A stretch of 64,000 nucleotides of DNA from Paramarasmius palmivorus (taxonomy: Eukaryota > Basidiomycota > Agaricomycetes > Agaricales > Marasmiaceae). The notes under the pieces were generated by a model that saw only the letters and a program-made list of their open reading frames with translations, was not told the origin of the DNA and ran no database searches. Shown here in pieces: positions 45,196 to 58,645 of this stretch; the stretch's first letter is position 1; each line of letters opens with the position of its first letter. The position numbers and the translations under genes are program-made. The DNA lies in NCBI GenBank assembly GCA_037176845.1, contig JAYKXP010000036.1, positions 434,001 to 498,000 of the forward strand, read 5' to 3'.

Positions 45196-46281
45196 ATGCG
45201 GGACCTCAATATTTTCGACCTCAAAAGGGCCTTGCCCCGGATGGTGCAGTATTCTGCAATGCTTTGACGCTTTAGCTCACTGACGGAGTCTTCATAGAGC
45301 TGGTCAACCGAAAACCTCTACAACTTATGTAGACGTTCGTACCCATCAGATATCCCAGGAAAAAAGGCTCTCAATTTCGATAATACTGGAGACTCCCTAT
45401 TTAAGCAGCGGTGGGCGTCCAAAAGGGCTGTCCGTGCATACCATGGCGACTATATCCCAGAGAAAAAGTTCAAACGGTGGTACCTTCCCGACAACATTCC
45501 CGACGTTCGACCACGAAAGACCGTTTTAGGAGACGATAAGAATGTGTTGGAGGAGTTTGCAGGACGCAAGAAAGCTATTGAGGAAAGATACGCAGAGGAA
45601 GAAGAGGAGTATGGCATGGCACCAGTTGGAAGTTTGATGTTCTCCGAACTCGAAAGACGGATAGATTCGGTTGTCTTTCGCTCATGCTTTGCATCCAGCA
45701 TCTATGAAGCGCGTCATTTAGTGATTGGAGGGAACGTTTTGCTCAATGGTCAACGAGTAAGTTGTGTATTCTATTTTGGCAATTTGTAGCTGACAACTGT
45801 TCAGCATACCAATTCCAACACCCGTTTGGCCCCCGGAGACATGATTTCTGTGGATCCCAAAGCAGTACGGTTCTTTTGGAAGCCAAACGGGAAGTACGCG
45901 GACGATGTCAACGCGAACGAACCGGACAAAGATTCCTTAACACCCTTCACCCTTCCTCTATACGCCTCTCCTTGGTTGTATGTTCCCGCATACATTGAGC
46001 CCAACTTTGCGACGTGCTCAGCTGTGTATGTCCGTCATCCTACGGCCCGACCTGGATACTCTGAAATACCTTCGCCCTATGATGCTGATGGCGACGTCGT
46101 CCGGTTGGCTTGGGAGTGGTATGTGAAGAGGAGACCAAGAATAAGGTCTCAGACACGTCTAGCCAGCAGGCCCGAGGATAGGAACTTTGATAGTTCCGAC
46201 ATTCAGCTCATGAAGGAGAGGAAGGCATTGAGAAAGGCTGCCGCAAAACGTGCTGCTGCCACCTCTGGGATGATTCGATAG
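45196..46281 (+). CDS. NAM9: Mitochondrial small-subunit ribosomal protein uS4m (Nam9-like)
   Basis: Exons 45196-45243, 45298-45756 and 45805-46281 encode 327 aa. The N-terminus MRDLNIFDLKRALPRMSWSTENLYNL and the RAYHGDYIPEKKFKRWYLP stretch are typical of fungal Nam9. The S4 RNA-binding fold follows: ELERRIDSVVFRSCFASSIYEARHLV, then GNVLLNGQR and, after the last intron, LAPGDMISV. The C-terminal extension YVPAYIEPNFATCSAVYVRHP is fungal. It initiates assembly of the mitochondrial 30S-type subunit on 15S-type rRNA. The first donor (GTGCAG) is weak but is the only one that keeps the conserved sequence. Confidence 0.9.
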
Positions 46282-46429
46282 TAGACTATACAGTAAACTC
46301 TCACTATATCGCCACTACTTAATATATACGACTTGAATTGCCCCAACTTCGTGAATCTTTGAATGTGTGACTTTGTGACACTGAAATTTTGCCGTCGGCT
46401 AATTGAACAGCTCTTCCACCACTGCCAGC

Positions 46430-46827
46430 ATGATCCCCGACCCTCCTGCTCATTTACCTAGCCCAAAACCAGATGCACGATGCACTCGCAAGCCCGAATC
46501 TAAATCTTCCCTTGCCTATTACTCCTGGCGTGTCAAAATGTGGATAGAAGGGACCTTCGTGTTACATATGCTTGAACCATGGGAAAAAGTACTCCTTTGT
46601 ACGTGGTCTTTTTTTGAAGCCTCGTTCTCGCATCTCATCGCGTCACAGTGTTCATATTCTTTGTGCTGTTTATGCTCCTCTTGACTGGATTGGTGAGATA
46701 CCTTCCTCACCACATAGCGGTCATGCAGCGTCGGACGGCCTACTATCTTTGGGGCAATGAAAGCGACGAGGGAAAACTACTGCACTGGATTGGTAAGAGT
46801 GGTGGGGGAATCAAGAGTGATCTATAA
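46430..46827 (+). CDS. Serine palmitoyltransferase small-subunit-like protein, copy 1
   Basis: Exons 46430-46598 and 46649-46827 encode 115 aa. The protein starts MIPDPPAHLPSPKPDAR and has YYSWRVKMWIEGTFVLHMLEPWEK. A hydrophobic stretch FIFFVLFMLLLTGLV follows, then RYLPHHIAVMQRRT. The core (W.....LEPWE, a membrane span, PxHI) matches the ssSPT/Tsc3-like family. In animals that family binds the Lcb1-Lcb2 enzyme in the ER and raises its activity in sphingolipid synthesis. It is a paralogue of 58646-59052 with exon 1 of exactly the same length (169 nt). A second intron near GGTAAG at 46791 would change the last residues. Confidence 0.72.
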
Positions 46828-48773
46828 TGATTTCTAATGGATGCTGTGAGTGCATTCGGCCATTCTGTCCCTTGGTTTAGGCTGACGGGCTTTTAGACCC
46901 TATATATTGTTCATTTGTTACCGTCTCGCTATAATGGATATGACCTTCAATTCTATTAGAATTCGTTTACGTCCATTCGTTGTGAATGCACCGGTTAAAC
47001 GTTAAACTATGACAAGTTTCGTCGCAGAGCGCCTCTAGGAACACGATGAGAAACCAAGAGGAAAAACACTTTAGGCTTTACCCCGAGCTCCAATACGATG
47101 TCACCATTCATATCTCCTCTCGCCCATGCCACGGCTTATGATATTCAAGTCTACACCTATAAGCCCCTGGCTTCTTGTTCACTTTATACTTGTAATCCAC
47201 CCAATCACTCTGCCAAATCAATTTCTCGAGATCGCCGTCCGTACGCATACACAATGTCGGTTCTGTAACGATCGCCTGCGGCTTACTGTCTGGAATTGGT
47301 TCCTTCTAATCTATCTTGGCAAATACTCTCTAGTTTTCCTCATACACCTACCGAGACCTACCGTCGGATCTCATCTTTTCTCCGCAATGCGTACAGAAAC
47401 GGTCGTATGTAATGTCAATGACAAACAGCGGACAGGATAGCTTCAGGTATGTAAGCACATTCAATGGATCATCACGCTTAAGACCGTCAAACTCACAAGC
47501 AATAGTATCGTGGGTATGCGTATACCCCATGGCGTTTAGATGTTCATCCGAAGTAGTGATGTGTACGAGTGTGTACGGTGAATCCGGTGGTTCGTATCGG
47601 TCCTACCTTGAAATTGATGCTACCACAGCCTGTACTTGATATACGTGAGTGTTCAATCCCATAATCTCTACACGCTTTACTCCCGGTAATTCTCAAGGAA
47701 TGGGTCAGCTATCGTCCTACTCGTGACTCGCACATTCGCACACTGGTAAACATCAATGATGTTATTAACGGGCTGAATCGTGACGACGAAAGTGTATGAA
47801 AACCGCAGGACTTGGATATCCCTCGATTCCTCGTCCGAGCCACCGAGTGAGCCCTACGCGGTTGCCGAGATGTGTTCTGGACATGTCGCCGAGGATCGCA
47901 TTATCACGTTGTCCCCCTTGGAAGCAGCACCCATCGTTCCTCCGAAACTAGCCTCACTAAATATACGTTTGCCTTTCTTGACCATCGCAACGGTATCTTG
48001 TAGGTGGCGGTGTACACCAGGTGTCCATTACACTAATCCCGACGAAATCGCTACTACTGACGCAAGCATGAAGGGTCAGGTTCAACACAAGCTCAATCAA
48101 TGATTAGTTTTTCAAATTTCGGCCGTCTTTGATATTGTAGCCCCATAAACACGTCCCCTCCAGGACAAACCCCTGAGCCAGCTTGGGCCTTGGTGCTCCC
48201 TGGTCAGTGGTTGTAAATGTAGGTTGGTATCTTGCAAACTGTACGCCGTCGGTACCTAGCTTATTGGTTCGGTAGTTCCGGCGGATCCCCAAACACGAAG
48301 GCCTCGACAACGTGATGAATTTACTATCGGCATCTCCTTCGAAACAAGACCAGACTTTGAACAGTCCACAGCCTTTCCAGGCCACTTTGCTGACGAACTA
48401 GTGGGGTAAACCTTCCGAGTCGGAACCTATCCGCAGGTTACATTGAAAACAAGTTGATTTGAACGATGGTTGACATGGTCAAACTCTCTATCTTGCGCCT
48501 TCACTTCGATGAGCAGTAGACCGCCGAACAGTGATGCTACACAGGACCAACCCTGATGTGGGTGCATCATCAAGCAATTCAGGGCCAGGGCATCGCATCG
48601 AAGGTTCGGTGCGAATTAGGATGGGGGATCAACGGCTAGCTCAAATCAAGTAAGAAGCAGCACTATAAACCCAACTTTTTCCGCTACCACTTTCACAGAC
48701 TATTTCCTCGTTTTAGGACACTATCACGCGATCAACGACAGGAGTATTCGAGTTTGCTGCGTTTGGGTTTCAA
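46828..48773. other. Gene-poor stretch of 1.9 kb, no confident gene
   Basis: Several short ORFs exist on both strands without domain support. On the minus strand, 47530-47348 contains FCTHCGEK, which recalls the zinc site of GFA/CENP-V proteins. The required upstream cysteine motifs and a spliceable frame were not found, so at best this is a relic. Confidence 0.4.
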
Positions 48774-50819
48774 ATGACAAGTACTACTTCAAGTCGGATG
48801 CAATTGGGTAGAGGAGCCGCCTGCATCCGTTGTCGGTGAATGACTTCGCGTGTCAACGAGCTTCATTCATACTGACAAGTTGGTAACAGAGTCCGAAAAA
48901 CGGTAGGCTAGCGTCTATCCGTGGTATGGGGCTTTTTCGGCTGACAGCGATCTTTATCAGAAATGCGATGGCAAACGACCTATCTGCGGTCCTTGTCAGG
49001 CTGCTCATTCCAATCAATGTGGTTACACAGATGAGGCGCCTTGGACTACTCACGCACTCGAGGAGCAAATTTCGGTCATGGAAAACCGAATAGGCGATCT
49101 GCAAAATGAGGCGTCACCGTCGATAACACTCCATCATCCATACGCACCTCAGGCCTCCGCCGATCCGCCACCACCTTTGGATATTAGGGTGTGTCAGCAT
49201 GGCTTTCATTAAACGCATCTCCTCAAACTCAGGACTGCTAGGCACTTCCTCAAGATTTGAGACGAAGCTTGTAAGTGTCCTTTTACAATCAGAGAATTTA
49301 ATCATCAGTGACGTCGAGGACGTCTCCAGAATAAACGCCCTCCTCTCACGCGCTCCAAACTTTCATTTCTTCTTGGAGGTGTCCAGATTCGCTTCCTCCG
49401 AATCATATGCGCCGTCTCCTGCTTTACGCAGCGCAACATACCTCATGGGTGCCTATCTCAATTTGGACATTAATGTCGCCGCCCAGGCAAAACATCTGCT
49501 GAAACAGGCACTCCACGATGTTACTCATGGCCTTTCGGTGGATCATCCTCAAAGAATATTGCACTTAGTCCAGGGAGAAGTGCTATTGGCACAATACTTC
49601 TTTCTCAACGGGAGGCTCATAGAGGGGAAATACCGCATCAGTACCGCGATCTCTCTCGTACTAGGCGCAAGATTCCACAAAATCCGAGCCGCAGAACATT
49701 CACCGCCTCCTGGAAGATCTGGCCTTCGTAATCTTCCGCCACCTACAGATGCACTCGAAGAACTCGAACAAGTCAATGCACTTTGGACGGTGCTTATTCT
49801 GAACCATTGTTGGAACGCGGCTGATGGAGCGACCCCCGACATTTCATATGATAGACCGGAATCAAGGATAGATGCGCCTTGGCCACTGGACATTTCACAT
49901 CAATCGCAGGTAATTCGTGACATTCCGTTGGCAAAGTTGTTATCATACTAAGCCACTAGTTCGGTTCAATAGTTTCCCACTGATCTCACATCCAGTCACA
50001 CCATCCAAGAATTCCTTCAGAACGCTCCTGATAATGGAAGATCGCTATTTGCTCTTCATGCAAAGGCAGCCATACTGTTCGAGCAAGCGTCTCTGCTCTT
50101 CCGTGGTTACACACCCAGTTAGGTTGGCCTATTCTCTGAAGACCGGCTAATCTTAACATTCCTATTGTCATTCGTGTAGACATGACCCTCCATGATGGGT
50201 CTCGTTTTCAAGCGTCTTTCGTTCATTTGGATAACCTTATCCAGAGTTTCGTCAGAACACTGCCACCACTGAGAGGTAGCCAACAGGGTCCCATTACGAG
50301 CCGAAAGTTGTTGTTAATACATGTCCTGGCGAGAGTGGCCCTCATTCAGCTTCACAGTCCACTGACAGGTGGCGAAACGTCTTCCCACGCCCTAAGCCTT
50401 GTAACAGCAGAAGAAGTCGTCGCCTGCCTACGTGAGGTGAAATTGCACGACTTTCCCTTCATCGATCCTTTTATGGGTGTGAGTATCACATAAACATCGC
50501 TTTGTGTTGCACTGACCGGGAGGAATCAGGTTCTTTGCGTCACGACGGCCAAAGTATTTGTCGAGGAGATTAGCATAATTCGAACATCTGGGAGTAACAG
50601 CAGCCCGTGGCGGAGAGCTTATAAAGACCTCAAGGCACAAGTGGAAGCTATAATGGCTGTGATGGCCATTTTTGCACCACGTTCACCATTGTTTGGTGAG
50701 CGATCCAAGTTGATTTGGCTGTACTCTGATTAACGTGATTATGTATTCGGACTGTAGATGCGCAGCTGGCACAGATACAGAAGAACTATACTGCCTCGTT
50801 ACATTTATGTTCTGGATAG
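48774..50819 (+). CDS. Zn2Cys6 transcription factor with fungal-specific regulatory domain
   Basis: The first three exons (48774-48835, 48890-48902, 48961 onward) spell the binuclear zinc cluster C-X2-C-X6-C-X6-C-X2-C-X7-C. Basic residues RVRKTK sit between Cys2 and Cys3, and exon 2 is only 13 nt. A short coiled coil (LEEQISVMENRIGDLQ) for dimerisation follows. The middle region (FHFFLEVSRFASS, YLMGAYLNLD, QGEVLLAQYFFLNGRLIEGKY, LWTVLILNHCW) is the fungal transcription factor domain of the Agaricomycete type. Exons near 49190-49330 are uncertain. It ends LHLCSG, 173 bp before URB1. Target genes are unknown. Confidence 0.8.
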
Positions 50820-50847
50820 CAATGGATACCAGGATAGACGCAAGGCT

Positions 50848-50864
50848 TAGATAGATAGATAGAT
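50848..50864. repeat. TAGA tetranucleotide microsatellite
   Basis: About four TAGA units lie just downstream of the Zn2Cys6 gene. Confidence 0.7.
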
Positions 50865-50992
50865 TGTACATTACCACGTGTAAAATTTTTCTTGATCTCT
50901 GACGCTCATGTCGATGGTCCTGGTCTAGGCAGGATCCTACACATAACAGCCATTCCTTCTCAAAAACGCCAGGTCTGACAAGAAGTCTTGAA

Positions 50993-53900
50993 ATGACGCG
51001 TGAACCACCCCGAAAGCGTACGAAAGTGGATGCTACAACCCCGACAAAATTCGCCAATGTTGATGACCTGCAAGAAGCACTGAATACTTCCCAGAATGCT
51101 GATTCTCTCTCGAAAGGTGATCATCAATCATTCCAACCATACACAGTCCGGTCTCAACCTTCAAATTAGCTCTCAGTACCCTACGGAATCAGTTGACGGT
51201 CAAACCGAACGAAGGACCGATCTCACCTTCGGACCCCCGACTACTTTTTGCTCAACAATGGATAGGGCGCGCTCCAGGTGCAAATGATTTGTTTAGTATC
51301 TGGCAGAATATTGAAAACGTGAGTTTGACTCTCGCTCGTCTTCACAAAACTAACAGTTATGTAGCGTCAAAATTCCAGCTTAAACGCGCATTCCCATACA
51401 TTGCTAACACTTGTCCTATCTGTGCTCGCATGTCTACTCAACCTCTTCTCGAGCCATTACACCTACCATTCCTATGGTCTACCTATTATCAAAACACTTC
51501 TTTCTCCTCAATATAATCGGAAAACAAATGCGTATCTGGCCGGTTCTCATAACGACTTGATTCTATCCACACTCAAATTGCTGAACGGCATGTCTGACTT
51601 TGCTAGTGGAAAAGAGCGAAGACAGTTGCTGGATGGGCTTGGGTGGGATACCAAAGTGAGTCATTCCCTCTGTACGAATTTGTGTGCCTGAAATAAGACC
51701 ACTCAGACTCTTCAACGTCTACTCAATATGCGACGCAAGGGAAAGAATGAACAAGTGGATCCTTTAGGGAGACCTGGTTAGCCGTGCTATCACTAGTTGA
51801 TATGCATTTTTCGACGCTGAATAGTCCGTTGCAGATATCCGCACCCTAACACTGCTGCTCATTATGTCATTTCTTGGGCCCACTTCACCGTCCTCCCTGA
51901 AGATCGCCTTCTTCGAGCAACAAACGGAGAAATTTCTATCAATCTTCAAGGGTCTCGTTCTGGATCCTTATGTTGTCATTCGACAAGTCTTATCGCTATG
52001 TTGGGAAGGAGTGTGGGGTGATGTCAAGTTGCCGAAGAAGGTCAAGGTGGGAGTCTTTGGAGAAGTCACCATGAGTCATGTACGTCGATTTTTTCTAGCT
52101 GTGATTCCCGTGCTGAAAATTGTGAGACAGCTGCTCAAACTCTATGATCGGACGGCCGACGAATCATCCAATGAAAACGACCCCCAAATTACCGCTGACT
52201 TAGTGCATCACTTTCTCCTAGCTTTGTGCACGCGACCAGGACAAGGAGTATGTTTCCGTGATCGCGGTTGGTATCCTCCCTTGGACGGGGAATCTGCAGA
52301 GTCAGAGTCCAGTCAAAATGGCGCCGGAGGAAGATCCAGAGTTTACAACAAGATCCTTTCTAATGTGCTCAAGAATTTGAAAGCTAACGAGGACCTGCGC
52401 CAGCAAGAGCTGGCGCTTAGAATCATGGGTTCCTGCCCGGAATTGGTTGCAGGGTATGTTCTGTCGTTTCTTTTCAGTTCCATTCTTGTTTCAACTACAT
52501 TTAGGTACTGGCCATCTGTTAACCTCACGTTAGAACCTCGACTTTCGTCTCGCTGGATTGCAAATATCGCGCTGTTCGGCCGGATTATCAGTCTGTCCGT
52601 GGCCGAAGAAACTTTTCTGTTATCGTCAGGAGGTCACTATAATCCTACACCACCACCACTGGCTACAATTATGGACAATATACTACCGACATCGGTGAAC
52701 ACCAAATCCTATTTTTCCAAAGGACTTCAATCCTCGGCTGCAAATGACCCTTCAGTGCCAGCTCCTTCAAATCTTGGGTTAGTACAGCTCTGCACCGCGC
52801 AGGCGATCTGTCAATGCTTGACAAAGTATACACAAGTACGGGACGCTATGTTACGAGTGGCGGATGCGCTAGAGGAAGACAGCGTGGATTATTCGTTCAA
52901 CCTTGACGAAAATTCGCATCGAGGACAGTGGCGAAAGCGGTTGATTGATCTGGACCGAGAAGTTAGGCGAAAGGTTCCCGATTTTCAGGTGGTTGTCAGC
53001 TTCGTGGGACGTGTCGATGCTTTGGAGCAATCCGTATCCCAAACTAGCTCTACCCCAGGGGCAAAGGTGGACTTGTTGTCAGAAGTGGCTCACAGATTGC
53101 TCTGGCTGTACCAACGATGTCTACCAGAAGTATCCGGAGAGGCACGGTTTGATGTGGGGAAGCTACTGGCGACGGTGGATGCTTCTCTGATTTCCGACTC
53201 AAGCGACGAAGAGGCCTCAACATCACATGATTTGAAGGCCGTGAAACAAATCCACGTCCTCAGGCTCCTGAAGGAGAGCGAACAGTTCAGAGCATCATGG
53301 ATTGGTAAAGCGGGTTAGTGCTACATGCTTCTCTTAGGATATTGGCTTGATCGCTTTTTCTAGGTTCATCTAAGCATAGCAACCTCTACATACTGTTGAA
53401 GGCCATTGCTCTCTTCAGGGCTCACCGTTTCGCCAATACGAGCACTACACATGCCATGGTGTGCGTGCTTACGGGACTTCTCGACCAGATTCTTGGAGGC
53501 AGCATCCTCTTTCAACAATCATCCCACGTCAATCTCGCGGATTCGGAGGTTTCTGTTTGGATATCCTGTCTGCCTCAGAGCTTTCGAATCTCATCGACCT
53601 GCCCCGACGGTGCAGTTCTGTCGGACGAGATAGAGAGCGTCACTGTTTTCCTTGATGAATGTATTCATCGGTGTATCAAGACTCCGTATCGGTACATAGA
53701 TGACCTAAAGTCCTTGGTCGAGGAAATACGAAATCAGGAAGCAAATGACAATGGAGGTACCACTCCCAACGAAGAGTCGGGAGGTCTCCCGTCTCCACTG
53801 CTGATGACATTGATCGAGCAGCTCAAGATGAAGGTCGAACGAAACCTCTTGACTCCATCAGATGTTCTCTCACTCGCCCTGTTCTTTAGGAAGTTATTGC

Positions 53901-56900
53901 ATAGACTTTCTACTCTGATGAACGACGACTTCGGCCTGAAGCTTCTTCGTGGGATGGCCGATAGAGTTGATACTGCTCTTCAAAGTGGATTTGCTACCTA
54001 TCCTCTGATATCCAAGGCAATTAGAAGGCAAATACGGCTCATTCAACGATCCTTGCGATATAACCCGGAGGACCGTACTCCTAGCCAGGATGCCTCTGCA
54101 GAGGAGGTTCAACAATTCTTAGGAGATGTAGAAAAAGTTGCCACACGTAAGTTGTCTCGATCGCTAGTTGCTATGTACAAGTGGTTAATGTGCTCGCTTA
54201 GCGTCAACAAGACTAGTTCGAATGGCTACTGCCTACGAGTTAGTCGACTGGGTGCGATTGGTAGAGCATCCCTTACAAGTCGAGGATGTAATACGGGTCA
54301 CCAAAGTCGTCTCTAAACTTCATCCTGAAGCTCTTAGCGAGCTGGCCTGGGCGATTGATATGCGAGAAGGGCTATTATGGCAAGGAATGGATGTTGTGAA
54401 TGATATGCTGGACCAGAACTATTTGTAAGTAGCAACCTTCCTGCTCTCTCCGCCGGTACTCATTTTGGGTCAGACCTTCGTTTGAGCTTCTGCTTCTCCA
54501 TTCGACTGAGAAGGAGCTTTCCAATCCGGACTGTCTCGCAGTATTGGCCTCATCTGCCTTCGGTAGCACTCCTTCTGCAGCCACCGTAGTCAGGGCTATC
54601 CGCGCCATTTGTCACGCCCTCCCAGGACTGGCGGATGGCATACTAAATCTGCTTTTACTATTGCAAACGATCCTGAGGACCCTTTCATCGAAAGTATCTC
54701 CTGATGCATGCTCGCAGATCAAGAGATACGTATTTGTAGAGAACTCGAAAATGAAGGAGATCTTCCTCTTCAACTCCAATACCGTATCTGCGCTTGTTTA
54801 TGAAGGTGAGCCCCTTGTGACGTTCCTGGAATAAGTTACTGAGTTTTGGTAACGAGTCCTCGCTGGTATCGTCAACGCTGGCTTGCCTCACAAGGATGAG
54901 GGAGATCGTAAACTAGTGTCACACATATCCTCGTATTGGATTGACTCATTTAAATCCTTAGCCGTGAGCTCCAATGCCCAGGTAAGCTCTCCCGGACTAC
55001 CGAATGTTGATTCCTGCTAATGGTGTCCCGCAGCTGTTCGCGCGCATCTGGATCCAATATGGTTCGTTGGACGAGATATGTAGTCTCTTGGACTACCTCC
55101 TTGTCTCGGATCCTTCTCATGTGGTTCTCGATGGTATCCTGGAAGCATTAAAGGTGTCAGAGTCCTTGCCAGGGTTTGAAGACCAGATTCACCAACATCT
55201 GCAATCTTTGCTAAAGCTCAGGGTTTTCTTTCCCACTTCGGATCGTCTGGAAGACCTCATTGAACGATCGCTTTGTGCACGACTACCTCTCTTTTATCGA
55301 GGATATTCGGCTGAAGAACAAGAAAGCACACTGGAATCAGTAGTACGCCGAGCAGAGCTGCGATGGAATCGACACTCACTTCCACCCCCACCGGAAATCG
55401 ACATGCATGCCTATCTCGAAAGGAAGTCGTGCTCTCGGTCGACAGTCGACATCATCTGTCACTCGATCTACTTCCATTCACCATCACACTACGAAGCGGA
55501 TATTAGAGGATGGTTGAGCTCTAATGCTCACCATTCTCCCTGTGATTTCGCGTTAGTCGCACACGCGTATCTAGACTGCCACTATTCCCGAGACTCCCAC
55601 AGCATGCCAGATGACGAGGCCCAACTATGGTCCAAGCATTTAGCATATCTAATTCAAGGTGCTAATCATGCCAGGGAAAATCAGCAGACAAGAACGGCCT
55701 TTTCCAGGTCTTTATCGGTACTACTGCGCTCGCGATCCACCGTTTTCCACGATTCATTTATCAAAGAGATACAGAAAACTCCAGTATCTGCTCTGTGTCT
55801 CGAACTTCTCCAAATCACGGGTCTTACTGATCCTCAGCGTGTTGCTTTGGTTGACCATGGTCTTCAATGGGTTGTCCGAATTCTTACCGAGAACGAGGAG
55901 ATGGATCCCGTTCATGTGAGGATTATCGAGGAGCTCAGTAAGTGAACTACTTACAATAAGACCGGCCTAACAACTTCCTATATTAGCTCAAGTTATGGCG
56001 GATACCAAAGCAGTAAAGGCGCATTTAGCCGAGCCTGTTCTTACAGCTGTAGTGCAGAACAGATTGCTCAATAAAACTTCGCTAAATCTAGCAGCTGCAA
56101 TATTGCAAAAGGTTCAATTCAAGGTAATTTTATCTCATATAAACCTTCCTCATTACGCTCATATATTCCAGCCTCTGATAGTGAACCGAAATCTGCAAGG
56201 CATTGTGCAAAGTCCTATCTTGCATAAAGCATTCAGTGGGTTGCTTCGGGACGCTATGACAGATGTTATCAGCGAGCTCTTTCACATGCACCCATCGAAC
56301 ACTTGTCAACCTAGCCATCTCGAACCTCTCGTCTCGCAGTATCGTGGGACGCTAAGTCCAGCAGACAGAAAGCTGTTACGAATCTTCCATCTATTCGAGG
56401 AGGAAAAGGATGTCTCGGTTGTCGCGTTACTGAGCAAGTGGTCATCTTCGGGCTCTGTCGATGTTGGGACAAACACGCCTTACAGTGGTTTGGATGCGTT
56501 ACGAAGCTTAGATTCGATCATGGTCTACAAGACGTATTCAAAGTATCCGCAATGGCGACGGTACTCTCCTGACGAAGACAAAGAGTGTCCTGAGCAAGGG
56601 AAGGTGGATGCATTCTACGATCCTTTGTTTGTCATTCCACTCGTCGGTCACGTGTTCTTGGAGTGTCCGCCGAAGTCAGCAGTTGATTGGGTTGAAGTGT
56701 TCAGGACCAATATCGTTAGCTTGTTAATAAGGGCGCTGTCAGCCAAAGATGCGGATCTACGAGAGATTGCTAAAACGAACATAGCACTAATTTGGAAGCG
56801 TTTAGAGGTCAGCAAAAAGTCTCATGTACCTATCAATCGTTCTGACTTTCTCTCCAGACAGCAGACATGCTGGAGAAACCTCATGTTGTGCACATTCTCT

Positions 56901-58152
56901 CATTGCTCCGGGACGCTCTTGCGGCTGTCCCAAGCTCTACCCCGGGCGTGACACCGAGGCTACCATCATACACTACACTTCTTTTGGCTCATGCCCTACG
57001 AGGCGTGTTCTATCCAAGCAACTTCACGTATCCTTTAACTGCCAAATTCCTTCTCCAGCGGCCACAGTTAGATATCACTGATGTTCCATTGTTGTATAGC
57101 ATGTTATACAGCAGCACCGACGAAAATGGTCAGTGGAAGAAAGATAGGGCATGGATGCTCAGGTTTTTGACGGATGGGATGCAAGGAAGAGATGACTGGA
57201 GAGTGTTTCGAAGACGGCACACTTGGGATTTGGTCGCCAGTCTTTTTGAGAGTGAGCAAAGGGATAGGGCGATGAGGAGAGGTGTCCTCGAGGTGAGACA
57301 AATAGAAACAGTGATGGTACCCGCGCTCATTCGCTTCGTAGCTCCTAGCCAACCTTACTTGCATCCCCGATGCCGCCATGTCTCTCTTGTTGAAGTCAGG
57401 CCTTCTTTCGTGGATTGAGATCCAGGTTTCCAATAAAGACGCTATAAAGCGGGAGCATGAGCTAGAATGCCTGGCATGGATTAAGGTCATCGAGAACATC
57501 CTCGTTGTCGCTGACAAGCAGAAAATGGAGACGATTACTCAGGGGGAGTGGCGAACTTGCATGGGAAGGTGTTTGATGGCAATCTTGGACACCATAGCGG
57601 CGTCGGCGTTGGCACAGACAGGTCAGTATTCCATTTTATGAGCAATACCCCCCATTCACATATTCTATAGAGAGTGCTTTCGTGACATTGCATATCTGCA
57701 CGCGTGTCGTGCTTAGGCTCAGCCTGCTAGACGCAGAGTCAATGACGGGGCTCAAGACTTCGACAACATGTTTGTACGAGGTCATCTCGAAGGGCGTCGA
57801 CTTCCTCCGAAGATGGGAAGGATCGATTAGTATAGACTCTGACGGTGGTAATAGCATGGAAGACACGGTAGCGGCCTCGCCGCACTCTGCCTCGCAACTT
57901 TTCGACGTCCCTGATGTTTCACGGGAATTTGCTCCCTCAAAACGTGGGCAATGGGTCGGATGCGTCGAGAACCTGTGGCGGGCGTGTATGGTTCTCAACC
58001 CAACACAGGCCGACTCTGCAAGAACTTGGGACGCATTGTCATGCCGGCTGCTGGTTTGTCGGGCATACGGAGGTTCAAGGGTACAAAAGGATGGTGTTTC
58101 CGAGTGGGTGAGGACAGAGGTAATCAGAAACCTGGCTAGTAATCGCATCTAG
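50993..58152 (+). CDS. URB1: Nucleolar pre-ribosomal-associated protein 1 (Urb1/Npa1)
   Basis: This is a 7.2 kb gene with more than ten short introns, encoding roughly 2,000 residues. The N-terminus has a nuclear localisation stretch PPRKRTKVD, then ADSLSKALSTLRNQL. The N-terminal Npa1 domain contains ANDLFSIWQNIENRQNSSL, AHSHTLLTLVLSVLACLLN and AFFEQQTEKFLSIFKGL. The second exon group reads YWPSVNLTLEPRLSSRWIAN, typical of Urb1. The C-terminal part (VTPRLPSYTTLLLAHALRG, WMLRFLTDGM, RRHTWDLVASLFES) matches the C-terminal domain of nucleolar Urb1. It acts in early 60S ribosome assembly with Dbp6, Npa2, Nop8 and Rsa3. Exon boundaries are not listed individually. Confidence 0.87.
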
Positions 58153-58645
58153 ACCTCTCCTCCTGTTACGCCAAGGGAAATGACCTCTACTTATGTGTGT
58201 ACAGATAATTCAAAGCAGAGTTAATCCGGCGTTATCATGATTCATTGTGCCTACTCTTCTCCGCGGACGACTAGTGGCGCACCAGACATCCACGAAACAT
58301 GATTCTTTGTCTGAGAATCGCGTACGGGTGTAAACACTTGTCTGTAACATGGCTCGCTGGTAAATGTGTTGCATTACGCCGCAGAGAACTCAAAGTCGAT
58401 TCGGACACAGCAGTGACATCATTTGCTCTTCGGCTTGCACCGTGCCGCCAAAAGCCGCGGTAGCCACCCATACTGAGTACCAAAAATGCCGATGCGCCGT
58501 CTCACTGATAGCCCGGCGCCGACCATTGTGTACTCCCTCCTCGGAGGCGTATTACATGACGTTCCTGATCATACTACTTATAAATAAGCTGCTACTCGGG
58601 CTCATGAAGGTAAGTGCACTCTTTCCTCCTATTACATCCTATAAC
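58153..58645. other. Intergenic region between URB1 and ssSPT copy 2
   Basis: No gene was seen. An ACGCCAAG octamer occurs at 58168-58175. Confidence 0.5.

Noticed and set aside
47348..47530. GFA/CENP-V-like zinc protein on the minus strand
   Set aside because: Only FCTHCGEK is suggestive; the other cysteine pairs of the family and a spliceable frame were not found.
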